This document shows, one piece after another, positions 17,563 through 26,254 of a stretch of DNA of 64,000 nucleotides. Origin of the DNA: Dyella sp. EPa41 (GTDB lineage Bacteria > Pseudomonadota > Gammaproteobacteria > Xanthomonadales > Rhodanobacteraceae); assembly GCF_016586165.1 (NCBI RefSeq), contig NZ_BCPR01000010.1, positions 1-64,000 on the forward strand, read 5' to 3'. The translations under genes and the position numbers were made by a program. The notes under the pieces are model-generated. The model saw only the letters and a list, made by a program, of their open reading frames with translations, made no database searches and had not been told where the DNA came from. Every line of letters starts with the position of its first letter. The stretch's first letter is position 1.

Positions 17563-18201
17563 TCAATCCTTGTCGTAGGCGAACTGGATACCCGCCGTGC
17601 CGCCGGTCTCGATGAACAGGTTGATGAAGGCCGGCACCGTGTCCTTGCGCTGCCAGTCACGCTGCAGCTCGCAGAACAGCTGGGCCACGCTGATCATCTT
17701 GCCGCCAGCCTGCTCGATGCGGCGCAGCGCCATCTCGTGCGCCGTGGCCGAAGTGCCGCCCACCGCATCGGCCACCACGTAGACCTCGTAGCCTTCGCGC
17801 AGCGCATCGATGGCGGGAAAGGTCAGGCACGCCTCCGTCCACAACGCGGTCATGATCAGCTTCTTGCGCCCCGTGGCTTCCACGGCCTTGCGGAACTCCA
17901 CGTCTTCCCACGAGTTGATGCTGGTTCGGTCATAGGTGGGAAACGTGTCCAGCACCTTGCGCAGCTGCGGGATCGGCGGCTTGTTGAGGCCCGTTTTCAC
18001 GTTGACGGTGGAATGCACGATCGGCAGTCCGTACGTCACCGCGGCCTTCGCGGTGCCCACGATGTTGTTCACCAGCAGTTGGCGGTCCATCGATGCGATG
18101 GAGTTCACCTGCACGGGCTGGTAGTCGATGATCACGAAGGCCGCGTTCTGCGGCGTGAGCAATTCGTCGTTGACGGGATCGCGGATGGGTTCACTGGCCA
18201 T
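17563..18201 (-). CDS. Isochorismatase-family (YcaC-like) cysteine hydrolase
   Basis: Cytoplasmic hydrolase of the isochorismatase fold. The catalytic triad Asp-Lys-Cys is visible: D in AAFVIIDYQPVQVNS, K in GRKKLIMTALWTEACL and C in the same block. It resembles E. coli YcaC, whose substrate is not settled. The start at 18201 (MASEPIRD) is favoured because AGGAG stands 8 nt upstream; ATG 18207 would put the site only 2 nt away. It overlaps the end of a truncated paralogue at 18191-18439, pointing to an old tandem duplication. Pirin lies upstream on the same strand, and such pairs are often controlled together. Confidence 0.88.
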   Translation of the reverse strand: MASEPIRDPVNDELLTPQNAAFVIIDYQPVQVNSIASMDRQLLVNNIVGTAKAAVTYGLPIVHSTVNVKTGLNKPPIPQLRKVLDTFPTYDRTSINSWEDVEFRKAVEATGRKKLIMTALWTEACLTFPAIDALREGYEVYVVADAVGGTSATAHEMALRRIEQAGGKMISVAQLFCELQRDWQRKDTVPAFINLFIETGGTAGIQFAYDKD

Positions 18202-18439
18202 GGTCATGTCTCCTGGGGTGAAAGAGCGCGCGCGGCGCCGGATGGGTGAGCGCCCGGATAAGGGGGCGGTCGGAATCGAGGGTCTCGGGAACCAGCGGGC
18301 CGCCGGGCGGTTGCGGCACCGATGCCGTGCGGATCACCGGCATGCCGGCCACGGCCTGGAACAAGCCGCTCGGGTGGTTGATCAGCAACATGGCGGTCGA
18401 GGGTGGGGACCTTGCCGTGAGGTCCGCGGGAACGCTCAT
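18191..18439 (-). pseudogene. Remnant of an isochorismatase-family gene with internal deletion
   Basis: An 82-codon frame with a good GGAGG 6 nt before its ATG at 18439. Residues 16-30 (TAMLLINHPSGLFQA) match the first strand of isochorismatase-fold hydrolases, with Asn in place of the catalytic Asp. Residues 32-52 (GMPVIRTASVPQPPGGPLVP) match the later GLPTVLTTS...GPLIPE block. The roughly 30 residues normally between them, and all of the catalytic Lys-Cys half, are missing. The frame then runs into unrelated sequence and over the start of the intact gene at 18201. I infer a decayed paralogue. Confidence 0.65.
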
Positions 18440-18559
18440 GCTGCACCTCCTGGCGTGGAGTGAAGGACAAAGACCGGCCGTGCCCGGCGACGACATCGCC
18501 AGCAAGGCAAGCAGTGGAAGGCGCCGTCGCGCCGCCCTGCGGCGCGACGGCATGCAACC

Positions 18560-19438
18560 TTAGGACGCGCCCTGCGGCGGGATGCGCCCGAAGCGGCCGT
18601 TGCTGAAATCGGCGATGGCCTGGTGGATTTCCTGCATGGTGTTCATCACGAACGGGCCGCGTCCGACGATCGGCTCGTTCAGCGGTTCGCCGCCCAGCAG
18701 CAACAAGGTGGCGTCGGTGTCGGCCTCGATCACCACGTCGGTGCCTTCGCGATCGAGCATCACCATCTGCGCATCACGCGCCACCTGGCTGCCGTTCACC
18801 TGCACGGTGCCGCGCAGCACCACCAGCGCCGCCGTGTGGCCGGCCGGCAACGACAAGCGTGCCTGGCGACCCGCATTGAGGCGCACGTCCCATACGTTGA
18901 TCGGGCTGAAGGTCTGCGCCGGGCCGCGACGGCCGTCGTAATCACCGGCGATCACGCGCACCCGGCCCACGCCCTGCGGCAGGTCCACCGAGGGGATCTC
19001 GCCATCGAGCAGGGTCTGGTAACGCGGCGCATCCATCTTGTGCTTCGCGGGCAGGTTCACCCACAGCTGCACCATCTCCAGCACGCCGCCGGTGCGGGTG
19101 AATTCGGCCGAGTGGAATTCCTCGTGCAGGATGCCCGAAGCCGCCGTCATCCATTGCACGTCGCCCGGGCCGATGCGGCCGCCGGCACCGGTGGAGTCGC
19201 GGTGTTCCACCTCGCCCTCGTAGACGATGGTGACCGTCTCGAAGCCGCGATGCGGATGCTCGCCCACGCCACGCGGGCGCTCGCCGGGCTTGAAGTTCAG
19301 CGGCCCGGCGTAGTCCAGCAGCAGGAACGGGCTCAGGTGCTCGCCGTGGCTGTCATACGAAAACAACGAGCGCACGGGGAAACCGTCGCCCACCCAATGG
19401 CCGTGGGGCGCACTGTAAAGGCCAAGCACCTTCTTCAT
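18560..19438 (-). CDS. Pirin-family bicupin protein
   Basis: 292 residues from ATG 19438 (MKKVLGLYSAPHGHWVGDGF; GGAGA 5 nt upstream). The N-terminal cupin holds the metal-binding set of pirins: two His in GEHPHRGFETVTIVYEGEVEH, and His/Glu in ASGILHEEFHS. Pirins of this type can show quercetin 2,3-dioxygenase activity, or act as redox-sensing partners; which applies here is unknown. It is divergent from the LysR regulator at 19571 over a 132 bp gap with a palindromic operator, the usual layout of a LysR-controlled target. Confidence 0.92.
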   Translation of the reverse strand: MKKVLGLYSAPHGHWVGDGFPVRSLFSYDSHGEHLSPFLLLDYAGPLNFKPGERPRGVGEHPHRGFETVTIVYEGEVEHRDSTGAGGRIGPGDVQWMTAASGILHEEFHSAEFTRTGGVLEMVQLWVNLPAKHKMDAPRYQTLLDGEIPSVDLPQGVGRVRVIAGDYDGRRGPAQTFSPINVWDVRLNAGRQARLSLPAGHTAALVVLRGTVQVNGSQVARDAQMVMLDREGTDVVIEADTDATLLLLGGEPLNEPIVGRGPFVMNTMQEIHQAIADFSNGRFGRIPPQGAS

Positions 19439-19478
19439 GGAAGTCTCCGGTTCGGGCAGCGCCAGTTGGGCTGCTCCA

Positions 19479-19556
19479 TTGACAGGGGACGATACGCTTG
19501 GAACGATGAGCCCAGTAGACAGCAATTTTCGCCTCCTGCGTTCCATATCTGGAACG
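19479..19556. promoter_or_regulatory. Divergent control region with perfect palindrome (LysR operator candidate)
   Basis: CGTTCCATATCTGGAACG at 19539-19556 is a perfect 7-4-7 inverted repeat just before the LysR start. A third half-site, TGGAACGAT, recurs at 19499-19507, 51 bp away, in the same orientation as the right arm. A consensus -35 TTGACA lies at 19479-19484, with a poor -10 (AACGAT) 17 bp later on the plus strand. A palindrome plus a distal half-site fits LysR recognition and activation sites. Confidence 0.65.
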
Positions 19557-19570
19557 ATAGACGAGACCGC

Positions 19571-20473
19571 ATGCGCGACCTCAACGACCTGTACTACTTC
19601 GCCCAGGTGGTCGAGCACCAGGGCTTCGCGCCGGCCGGCCGCGCCTTGCGCATCCCCAAGTCCAAGCTCAGCCGGCGCGTGGCGCTGCTGGAAGAGGAGC
19701 TGGGCGTACGGCTGATCCAGCGCTCCTCACGCCGCTTCTCGGTGACCGAGATCGGCCAGGAGTTCTACAGCCACTGTCGCGCCATGCTGGTGGAGGCCCA
19801 TGCGGCGGACGAAGTGATCGCCCTGCGCAGCGCCGAACCGCAGGGCGTGGTGCGGCTGAGCTGCCCCATCGCGCTGCTGCATGCCCGCGTCGGCGACATG
19901 CTGGCGGAGTTCATGCGGCGCTATCCCAAGGTGACCTTGCTGCTGGAAAGCACCAACCGGCGCGTGGACGTGATCGCCGAAGGTTTCGATGTCGCCATCC
20001 GCGCCCGTCCGCCGCCGCTGGAAGACAGCGACCTGGTGATGCGCGTCTTTGCCGAACGAAGCTGGCGGCTGGTGGCGAGTCCGGCGCTGATCGCCGAGCT
20101 GGGCCGGCCAAGCGTGCCGGCGGACCTCAACCGCTTTCCCACCGTGGACACCGTGCCGCCCGCCGGGCATCACACCTGTGAGCTGGACGGCCCCAACGGC
20201 GCGCGCGCCACGCTGCACCACACGCCGCGCATGGTCACCGACGACCTGATCGCGCTGCGCGCGGCGGCCATCCATGGCGTCGCGATCGCCCAGCTGCCCA
20301 GCATGGTGGTCACCGACCAGCTCAAGAACGGGGAGCTGGAGGAACTGCTGCCGGGCTGGTCGCCGAAGCTCGGCATCGTGCATGCGGTGTACCCCTCGCG
20401 CCGCGGCATGCTGCCGGCGGTGCGGACGCTGATCGACTTCCTGGCCGAACGCATGCGCGCGGCGGACGACTAG
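19571..20473 (+). CDS. LysR-family transcriptional regulator
   Basis: 300 residues from ATG 19571 (MRDLNDLYYFAQVVEHQGFA). The winged HTH spans about 1-60, with recognition-helix sequence RALRIPKSKLSRRVALLEEELG. The effector domain starts near 90. It belongs to the AaeR/CrgA-like group with PQGVVRLSCPIALLHARVG. It is divergent from pirin with a palindrome between them, so it most likely controls pirin (and perhaps the hydrolase beyond) and itself. The inducer is unknown. Confidence 0.93.
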   Translation: MRDLNDLYYFAQVVEHQGFAPAGRALRIPKSKLSRRVALLEEELGVRLIQRSSRRFSVTEIGQEFYSHCRAMLVEAHAADEVIALRSAEPQGVVRLSCPIALLHARVGDMLAEFMRRYPKVTLLLESTNRRVDVIAEGFDVAIRARPPPLEDSDLVMRVFAERSWRLVASPALIAELGRPSVPADLNRFPTVDTVPPAGHHTCELDGPNGARATLHHTPRMVTDDLIALRAAAIHGVAIAQLPSMVVTDQLKNGELEELLPGWSPKLGIVHAVYPSRRGMLPAVRTLIDFLAERMRAADD

Positions 20474-20484
20474 CGCACGCCTCG

Positions 20485-20503
20485 CGTCTCATCCGATGAG
20501 ACG
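20485..20503. other. Short perfect stem-loop after the LysR gene
   Basis: CGTCTCAT and ATGAGACG arms around a CCG loop, 11 nt past the LysR stop and 43 nt before the helicase start. There is no T tract. It could be a weak transcription stop, an operator or a structured leader of the helicase mRNA. Confidence 0.4.
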
Positions 20504-20545
20504 GTCACCGGCTGCAATGCCGCTCCCTGCCGGACGGAGCGCGCC

Positions 20546-22966
20546 ATGAATGCCTTGCCCAATCCCCTCGCCCGGCGCGCGGTGCGCCAGGACGGCGCGC
20601 TGGCGGCCCCGGTGCCCGGGGGCGATGAGCTGGCGAGCCGGCTGGCCAAGCGCTATGGCGACCGCATCACCGGCTCGTTCGTGCAGCCGGCGCGCGAAGG
20701 GCGTTTCGCACCGCTGCCCGGCGACATGCCGCCCGCCCTCGCGCAGGCGCTGCGCTCGCGCGGCATCGAGCAGCTCTACGACCACCAGGCACAGGCCTGG
20801 AGCGCCGCGGCGGCCGGCAAGCACGTGGTGATCGCCACCCCCACCGCCTCGGGCAAGTCGCTGTGCTACACGCTGCCGGTGATCAGCGCCGCGATCCGCC
20901 AACGCGCCAAGGCGTTGTTCCTGTTTCCCACCAAGGCGCTCGCGCAGGACCAGGTGGCCGAGCTGCTGGAGCTCAACCAGGCCGGCGGGCTGGGCGTGAA
21001 AGCCTTCACCTTCGACGGCGACACGCCGGGCGATGCGCGCCAGGCGATCCGCCTGCACGGCGACATCGTGGTGAGCAACCCGGACATGCTGCACCAGGCG
21101 ATCCTGCCGCATCACACCAAGTGGGCGCAGTTCTTCGAGAACCTGCGCTATGTGGTGATCGACGAGGTGCACACCTATCGCGGCGTGTTCGGCTCGCACG
21201 TGGCCAACGTGCTGCGCCGGCTGCAGCGCGTGTGCGCGTTCTACGGCGTGTCGCCGCAGTTCATCCTGTGCTCGGCCACCATCGGCAACCCGGCCGAACA
21301 TGCCAGTGCGCTGATCGAGCAACCGGTCACCGCCATCAGCGAGAGCGGCGCGCCGGTGGGCGAAAAACACGTGCTGCTGTGGAACCCGCCGGTGGTGAAT
21401 CCCGACCTCGGCCTGCGTGCTTCGGCGCGCTCGCAGTCCAACCGCATCGCGCGCACGGCGATCCGCGCGGGATTGAAGACACTGGTGTTCGCGCAATCGC
21501 GGCTGATGGTGGAAGTGCTCACCAAGTACCTCAAGGACGTGTTCGACAGCGATCCGCGCAAGCCACCGCGCATCCGCGCCTATCGCGGCGGCTACCTGCC
21601 GACCGAACGCCGCGCCGCCGAACGCGAGATGCGCGCGGGGCAGGTGGACGGCATCGTCAGCACCTCGGCGCTGGAACTGGGCGTGGACATCGGCGCACTG
21701 GACGTGGTGGTGCTCAACGGCTATCCCGGCAGTGTCGCGGCGACGTGGCAGCGCTTTGGCCGCGCCGGTCGCCGCCAGCAGGCCTCGCTCGGCGTGCTGG
21801 TGGCCAGCAGCGATCCGCTGGACCAGTACCTCGTGCGCCATCCCGAATTCTTCCAGGGCGCGCCGCCGGAGCATGCGCGCATCGCGCCCGACCAGCCGCT
21901 GATCCTGCTCGACCACATCCGTTGCGCGGCCTTCGAACTGCCGTTCCGCGAAGGCGAGCTGTACGGCCCGCAGGACGCCACGCCGTGGCTGCAGGTGCTG
22001 GGCGAGGAAGGCGTGCTGCACCAGGAGGGCGAACGCTTCGAATGGATCGCCGACAGCTATCCGGCCAATGCGGTGTCGCTGCGCTCGGTGGCCGACGGCA
22101 ACTTCGTGGTGGTCGATCGCACCGAAGGCCGGCAGACCATCGTGGCCGAGGTGGATTTCAGCGCGGCCTCGCTCACGCTGTACGAAGGCGCCATCCACAT
22201 GATCCAGTCCGTGCCCTACCAGGTGGAAAAGCTGGACTGGACCGGCCGCAAGGCCTACGTCACGCGCACGCAGGTGGATTACTACACCGACGCCATCGAT
22301 TACACCAAGCTCAAGGTGCTCGAGGCCTTCGATGGCTCGTCCGCCGGACGCGGCAGCGCGCACCACGGCGAAGTGCACGTGGCGCGGCGCGTGGCCGGCT
22401 ACAAGAAGATCCGCTACTACACGCACGAGAACATCGGCTACGGCCCGGTGAACCTGCCCGACCTGGAACTGCACACCACCGCCGTGTGGTGGCAGCTGCC
22501 GCAGCGCGCGCTGGAACAGGCCTTCGATCATCGACAGGAGGCGCTGGACGGTTTCCTTGCCGCCGCGCACGCGCTGCACATCGTCGCCACCGTCGCGGTG
22601 ATGGCCGAGGCGCGCGACCTGCAGAAAGCCGTGGGCAGCGGCGACGGCGCGTGGTTCGCCACGCCCGACGCGAATGGCCGCGCGCAGATTCGCGCGGGTT
22701 TCGGCGAGGACGAAGCGGTACTGCACGGCCCGTTCGTCCCCACGCTGTATCTCTATGACGCGTTTCCCGGCGGCGTGGGCCTGAGTGCGCCGTTGTACGA
22801 GCGGCGCGAGGACCTCGTGCGCCTGGCGTGCGACCTCGTGCATCGCTGCGACTGCCACGCGGGCTGCCCGGCCTGCGTCGGCCCCGTGCTTGCCACGGAC
22901 GAGCAGCAGGAGCGTTCGCTCAAGTCGCTCGCCACGCGCGTGCTCGACCTGATCGTCGCCCTGTGA
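20546..22966 (+). CDS. mrfA: DEAD/DEAH-box helicase with C-terminal cysteine cluster, MrfA (YprA)-like
   Basis: 806 residues. The superfamily 2 helicase core has Walker A TPTASGKS (98-105), DEVH box (206-209), SAT motif (CSATIGNP), and the second RecA domain with STSALELGVDIG and FGRAGRRQQ. The C-terminal DUF1998 region ends with the metal-binding cysteines HRCDCHAGCPACVG (C768, C770, C774, C777). MrfA of Bacillus is a 3'-5' helicase that works with the nuclease MrfB in repair of mitomycin C damage, independently of UvrABC. Here the MrfB-like gene starts inside the stop codon (GTGA overlap), matching that partnership. Symbol assigned by architecture and pairing. Other Lhr-like helicases are the alternative. 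Confidence 0.85.
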   Translation: MNALPNPLARRAVRQDGALAAPVPGGDELASRLAKRYGDRITGSFVQPAREGRFAPLPGDMPPALAQALRSRGIEQLYDHQAQAWSAAAAGKHVVIATPTASGKSLCYTLPVISAAIRQRAKALFLFPTKALAQDQVAELLELNQAGGLGVKAFTFDGDTPGDARQAIRLHGDIVVSNPDMLHQAILPHHTKWAQFFENLRYVVIDEVHTYRGVFGSHVANVLRRLQRVCAFYGVSPQFILCSATIGNPAEHASALIEQPVTAISESGAPVGEKHVLLWNPPVVNPDLGLRASARSQSNRIARTAIRAGLKTLVFAQSRLMVEVLTKYLKDVFDSDPRKPPRIRAYRGGYLPTERRAAEREMRAGQVDGIVSTSALELGVDIGALDVVVLNGYPGSVAATWQRFGRAGRRQQASLGVLVASSDPLDQYLVRHPEFFQGAPPEHARIAPDQPLILLDHIRCAAFELPFREGELYGPQDATPWLQVLGEEGVLHQEGERFEWIADSYPANAVSLRSVADGNFVVVDRTEGRQTIVAEVDFSAASLTLYEGAIHMIQSVPYQVEKLDWTGRKAYVTRTQVDYYTDAIDYTKLKVLEAFDGSSAGRGSAHHGEVHVARRVAGYKKIRYYTHENIGYGPVNLPDLELHTTAVWWQLPQRALEQAFDHRQEALDGFLAAAHALHIVATVAVMAEARDLQKAVGSGDGAWFATPDANGRAQIRAGFGEDEAVLHGPFVPTLYLYDAFPGGVGLSAPLYERREDLVRLACDLVHRCDCHAGCPACVGPVLATDEQQERSLKSLATRVLDLIVAL

Positions 22967-23817
22967 GCGCACTCGCCGACAAGCTGCGCGGCCTGCGCCG
23001 ACAAGCCGGCGTGCCGGTGCCCGCCGCGCCCGGGCCTGCGCCGGTGCGGCGTCCCGAACCCCTGCCCGACAACCTGCGCGCGCTGCTCGGCGTGCGGCGG
23101 CACAAGGGCACGGCGCCACGCAAGGTGGCCGCAGCGCCAGCGAGCTTGCCCGGGCGCACCCTCGCGCCAGGCCTGCAGCTGTGCGAGGCGAACGTGGCGT
23201 GGCCGCCCGCACCGCCGCTGTTCCATGCCCAGTTCGCCAGGCTGGAGGCGTGGATCGAGCCCGAACGGCTCGTGCTGTTCGACACCGAAACCACCGGGCT
23301 CGCGGGTGGCACCGGCACGCGCGCCTTCATGATCGGCGTGGGCCACTGGCACGAGGGCCACTTCCGCGAACGCCAGTTGCTGATCACCACGCTTGCCGGC
23401 GAAGCGGCGATGCTCGACTGCTTCGCCTCCTGGCTGAAGCCCGACAGCGTGCTTGTCAGCTACAACGGCAAGTCCTACGACGCGCCGCTGCTCAAGACAC
23501 GCTTTCGTCTGCAGCGGCGCGCCAGCCCGCTCGACGGCCTGATGCACATCGACCTGCTGCATCCCGTGCGCCGCCGTTGGCGCGGCGCGTGGGAGAACTG
23601 CCGCCTCGCCACCGCGGAGCGCCAGTTGTTGCAGGTGGTGCGCGAAGACGACCTGCCCGGCGCCGAAGCGCCCGCCGCATGGCTCGGCTTCCTGCGCGGT
23701 GGTGACGCCGCGCCCTTGCATCGCGTCGCGCACCACAACAGCCAGGACCTGCGCAGCCTGGGCGGTATCCTTCACCAGTTCGCCTCGCCACACGACGCCT
23801 TGCCCATCGACGAATGA
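22963..23817 (+). CDS. mrfB: RNase H-like exonuclease, MrfB (YprB)-like
   Basis: 284 residues from GTG 22963, overlapping the helicase stop by 4 nt. The DEDD-type nuclease fold starts near residue 93 with LVLFDTETTGLAGGTGTRAF (first acidic pair D, E). Further motifs are VSYNGKSYDAPLLKTRFRL, DLLHPVRRRW and the late HHNSQDLRSL (final Asp). The first 90 residues are Pro/Arg-rich and probably flexible. In Bacillus, MrfB is a metal-dependent exonuclease in the same repair pathway as MrfA. The tight gene coupling supports the assignment. The 3' end meets the leader of the decarboxylase gene. Confidence 0.83.
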   Translation: MSALADKLRGLRRQAGVPVPAAPGPAPVRRPEPLPDNLRALLGVRRHKGTAPRKVAAAPASLPGRTLAPGLQLCEANVAWPPAPPLFHAQFARLEAWIEPERLVLFDTETTGLAGGTGTRAFMIGVGHWHEGHFRERQLLITTLAGEAAMLDCFASWLKPDSVLVSYNGKSYDAPLLKTRFRLQRRASPLDGLMHIDLLHPVRRRWRGAWENCRLATAERQLLQVVREDDLPGAEAPAAWLGFLRGGDAAPLHRVAHHNSQDLRSLGGILHQFASPHDALPIDE

Positions 23818-23984
23818 CAACCATGCATGTCACCCGATTGACATGCCGACTTTCGCAGCCGATTCACGCCATCGCGCCCACAATCGCCGGCACCGCCCGG
23901 GGTAGGACGCCCCTTCGAATCACCAGGGGATCCTACACACCGGCCCGCATCGGCGCATGCCGCCCTCTCTCGGGAGTGGTAACG

Positions 23985-26237
23985 ATGAGCATCCCCTTCA
24001 TCCATTATTTCCGCATCCTCGTCGCCGGCGACCGGGCCGAGGAGGTCGCCAGCATCATCGAGCAGGACCTGCATTTCAGGGTCCACGTCGCGCCCCCATC
24101 GGGCGTCGAAGAAGCCATCCGCTCGGGTGCGGACCTGGGCGCCATCGTGGTGTCCCGCGCGCTGGCGCCGACGGCGATTGCGGCGCGCGACGACCGTGGC
24201 CTGCGCATGCCCATCTTCATGATGACCGACCGTCATGAGGAGACGTTCCACGATCCCTTCCTGAAATCGCTGGACGGCATCGTCATCGCCGATCTGGAAA
24301 GCCGCGACTTCTACGAGAAACGCCTGGTCGCCTCGGTGGAACAGTACGTGTCGAGCCTGCTCACGCCGTTCTTCGGCACCCTCATGCAATACGACTTCGA
24401 CGCCAACCGCACCTGGGCATGCCCCGGCCACCAGGGCGGCCAGATGTTCATGCGCCACCCGGCGGGCCGCCTGTTCTACGAGCACATGGGCGAGAACGTT
24501 TTCCGCGACGACATCTGCAACGCCATGGTGTCGCTGGGTGACCTGCTGATCCACGAAGGCCCCGCGCTCGCCGCGCAACAGGCCGCCGCGCGCGTGTTCC
24601 AGGCCGATCGCACCTACTTCGTGCTCAACGGCACGTCGGCCTCCAACAAGGTGGTCAACACGGCGCTGCTCACCAGTCGCGACATCGTGCTGTTCGACCG
24701 CAACAACCACAAGTCCAACCACCACGGCTCGCTGGTCTTTGCCGGCGCGATACCGATCTATCTGGAAGCCGACCGCAACGGCTTCGGCATGGTGGGGCCG
24801 ATCGACTGGACGGCCTTCGACGAGGCGTCGATCCGCGACAAGATCAAGCACCACCCGCGCCTCAAGGGCACCAACGCATGGCAACGCGAACGCCCGATCC
24901 GGGTGGCCATCATCGAGCAATGCACCTATGACGGCACCGTATACAACGCCAGGAAGGTGTTGGAGAAGATCGGCCACCTGTGCGAGTACATCCACTTCGA
25001 CGAGGCCTGGGCCGGCTTCGGCGCGTTCCATCCGTTGATGAAGGATCACTTCGGCATGAGCCTGTCCCTGACCGGCAAGGACCCCGGCATCATCGCCACC
25101 CAGTCCACGCACAAGCAACTGGCCGGCTTTTCACAGGCGTCGCAGATCCACGTACGTGATGCGCACATCCGCGAGCAGCCGTTTCGCCTGAACCACAAGC
25201 GGTTCAACGAGATGTTCATGCTGCAGGCGTCGACGTCGCCGTTCTATCCGTTGTTCTCCAGCCTTGACGTCAACGCGCAAATGCACGCCGACAAGGCCGG
25301 CCGCGTGCTGTGGGACGACATGGTGCGGCTGGGTATCGAGGCGCGCAAGGCGATCCGCAAGCGATTCGCCGGCTTCCTCAACCCGTTCGTGCCTGACACC
25401 GTGAAATACCAGGGCGAGCGCATCAAATGGGAGGACGTGCCGACCGATGCCCTCGCCACCGAACAGGAGTACTGGCAACTCGACCCGCATGAAACGTGGC
25501 ACGGCTATCGGCATCTCGGTGCCGACGCGGCGATGGTCGATCCGACCAAGCTGATGCTCACCACGCCAGGCATCGACGCAAGAACAGGCGCATACGCCAG
25601 CAGTGGCATACCCGCCACCATCATCGCCAACTACCTGCGGGAAAACCACGTCATTCCGGAGAAGAATGACCTCAACAGCATCCTCTTCCTCATGACTCCC
25701 GCCGTGGGCGAAGGGAAGATGGCGATGTTGCTGGCAGCGCTGGAACGCTTTCGGGACCACTACGACGAGGACAGCCCGCTCGATCAGGTCTTGCCTGGCG
25801 TCGCCCGCAAATACGAAGCCCGGTACCGGGGATACACCGTGCGCCAGATCGCGCAGGAAATGCACGACTTCTACGCGTCGAGGGACGTCAAGGAACTGCA
25901 GCGCCTGAGCTTCCGCTACGAATCGTTCCCCGAGCAGGCCATGTCGGCGCGCGAAGCCAACGAAGCCCTGGTCAGCGGCCGCGTCGACTTCGTGCCCATG
26001 GACCAGGTAAAGGGCCGCGTCGCAGCGACCCTCGCGCTGATCTATCCGCCCGGCATCGGCATCGTGGTGCCGGGCGAGCGCTACGACGATCGTGCCAAGC
26101 CGATGATCGATTACTTCCTTGCATTCGAGGAAAGCTGCAACCGTTTCCCCGGTTTTTCCTATGAAGTGCAGGGCGTCTACCAGGTGCCCGAGGGCGACAA
26201 GGTACGGTTCTACACGTATGTCGTCCGGGAGGATTGA
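23985..26237 (+). CDS. Orn/Lys/Arg decarboxylase, PLP-dependent, class I (inducible type)
   Basis: Decarboxylates a basic amino acid to a polyamine or diamine in the cytoplasm, consuming a proton. The 750-residue length suits the AdiA/LdcC/SpeF family. An N-terminal receiver-like wing domain covers about 1-130. The PLP domain follows with ACPGHQGGQMFMRHPAG, NGTSASNKVVNT and the cofactor lysine K377 in STHKQLAGFSQ. The C-terminal domain has IYPPGIGIVVPGERY. The exact substrate cannot be fixed by eye. ATG 23985 has GGGAG 8 nt upstream. In the 167 bp leader TTGACA (23838-23843) stands 17 nt before GATTCA, a weak promoter candidate. The stop codon is part of a hairpin shared with the convergent gene. 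No antiporter gene is adjacent. Confidence 0.9.
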   Translation: MSIPFIHYFRILVAGDRAEEVASIIEQDLHFRVHVAPPSGVEEAIRSGADLGAIVVSRALAPTAIAARDDRGLRMPIFMMTDRHEETFHDPFLKSLDGIVIADLESRDFYEKRLVASVEQYVSSLLTPFFGTLMQYDFDANRTWACPGHQGGQMFMRHPAGRLFYEHMGENVFRDDICNAMVSLGDLLIHEGPALAAQQAAARVFQADRTYFVLNGTSASNKVVNTALLTSRDIVLFDRNNHKSNHHGSLVFAGAIPIYLEADRNGFGMVGPIDWTAFDEASIRDKIKHHPRLKGTNAWQRERPIRVAIIEQCTYDGTVYNARKVLEKIGHLCEYIHFDEAWAGFGAFHPLMKDHFGMSLSLTGKDPGIIATQSTHKQLAGFSQASQIHVRDAHIREQPFRLNHKRFNEMFMLQASTSPFYPLFSSLDVNAQMHADKAGRVLWDDMVRLGIEARKAIRKRFAGFLNPFVPDTVKYQGERIKWEDVPTDALATEQEYWQLDPHETWHGYRHLGADAAMVDPTKLMLTTPGIDARTGAYASSGIPATIIANYLRENHVIPEKNDLNSILFLMTPAVGEGKMAMLLAALERFRDHYDEDSPLDQVLPGVARKYEARYRGYTVRQIAQEMHDFYASRDVKELQRLSFRYESFPEQAMSAREANEALVSGRVDFVPMDQVKGRVAATLALIYPPGIGIVVPGERYDDRAKPMIDYFLAFEESCNRFPGFSYEVQGVYQVPEGDKVRFYTYVVRED

Positions 26238-26254
26238 GCCGCGCTCGCGGCTCA
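26235..26254. terminator. Bidirectional hairpin built from two stop codons
   Basis: TGAGCCGC and GCGGCTCA pair perfectly around GCTC. The left arm begins with the TGA of the decarboxylase gene. The right arm ends with the reverse-strand TGA of the convergent SGNH hydrolase gene. It is followed by GTGTTT on the plus strand. Only 14 nt separate the two reading frames, so this is the sole place for termination signals of either. Confidence 0.65.

Noticed and set aside
17563-18201. Siderophore (isochorismatase) pathway role
   Set aside because: Triad is present but the sequence is YcaC-like and no entABC-type genes are nearby.
20489-23212. 907-codon minus-strand open frame across the helicase gene
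   Set aside because: Mirror of mrfA codon usage (Ala/Arg/His-rich), no ribosome site, while the plus strand carries full helicase motifs.
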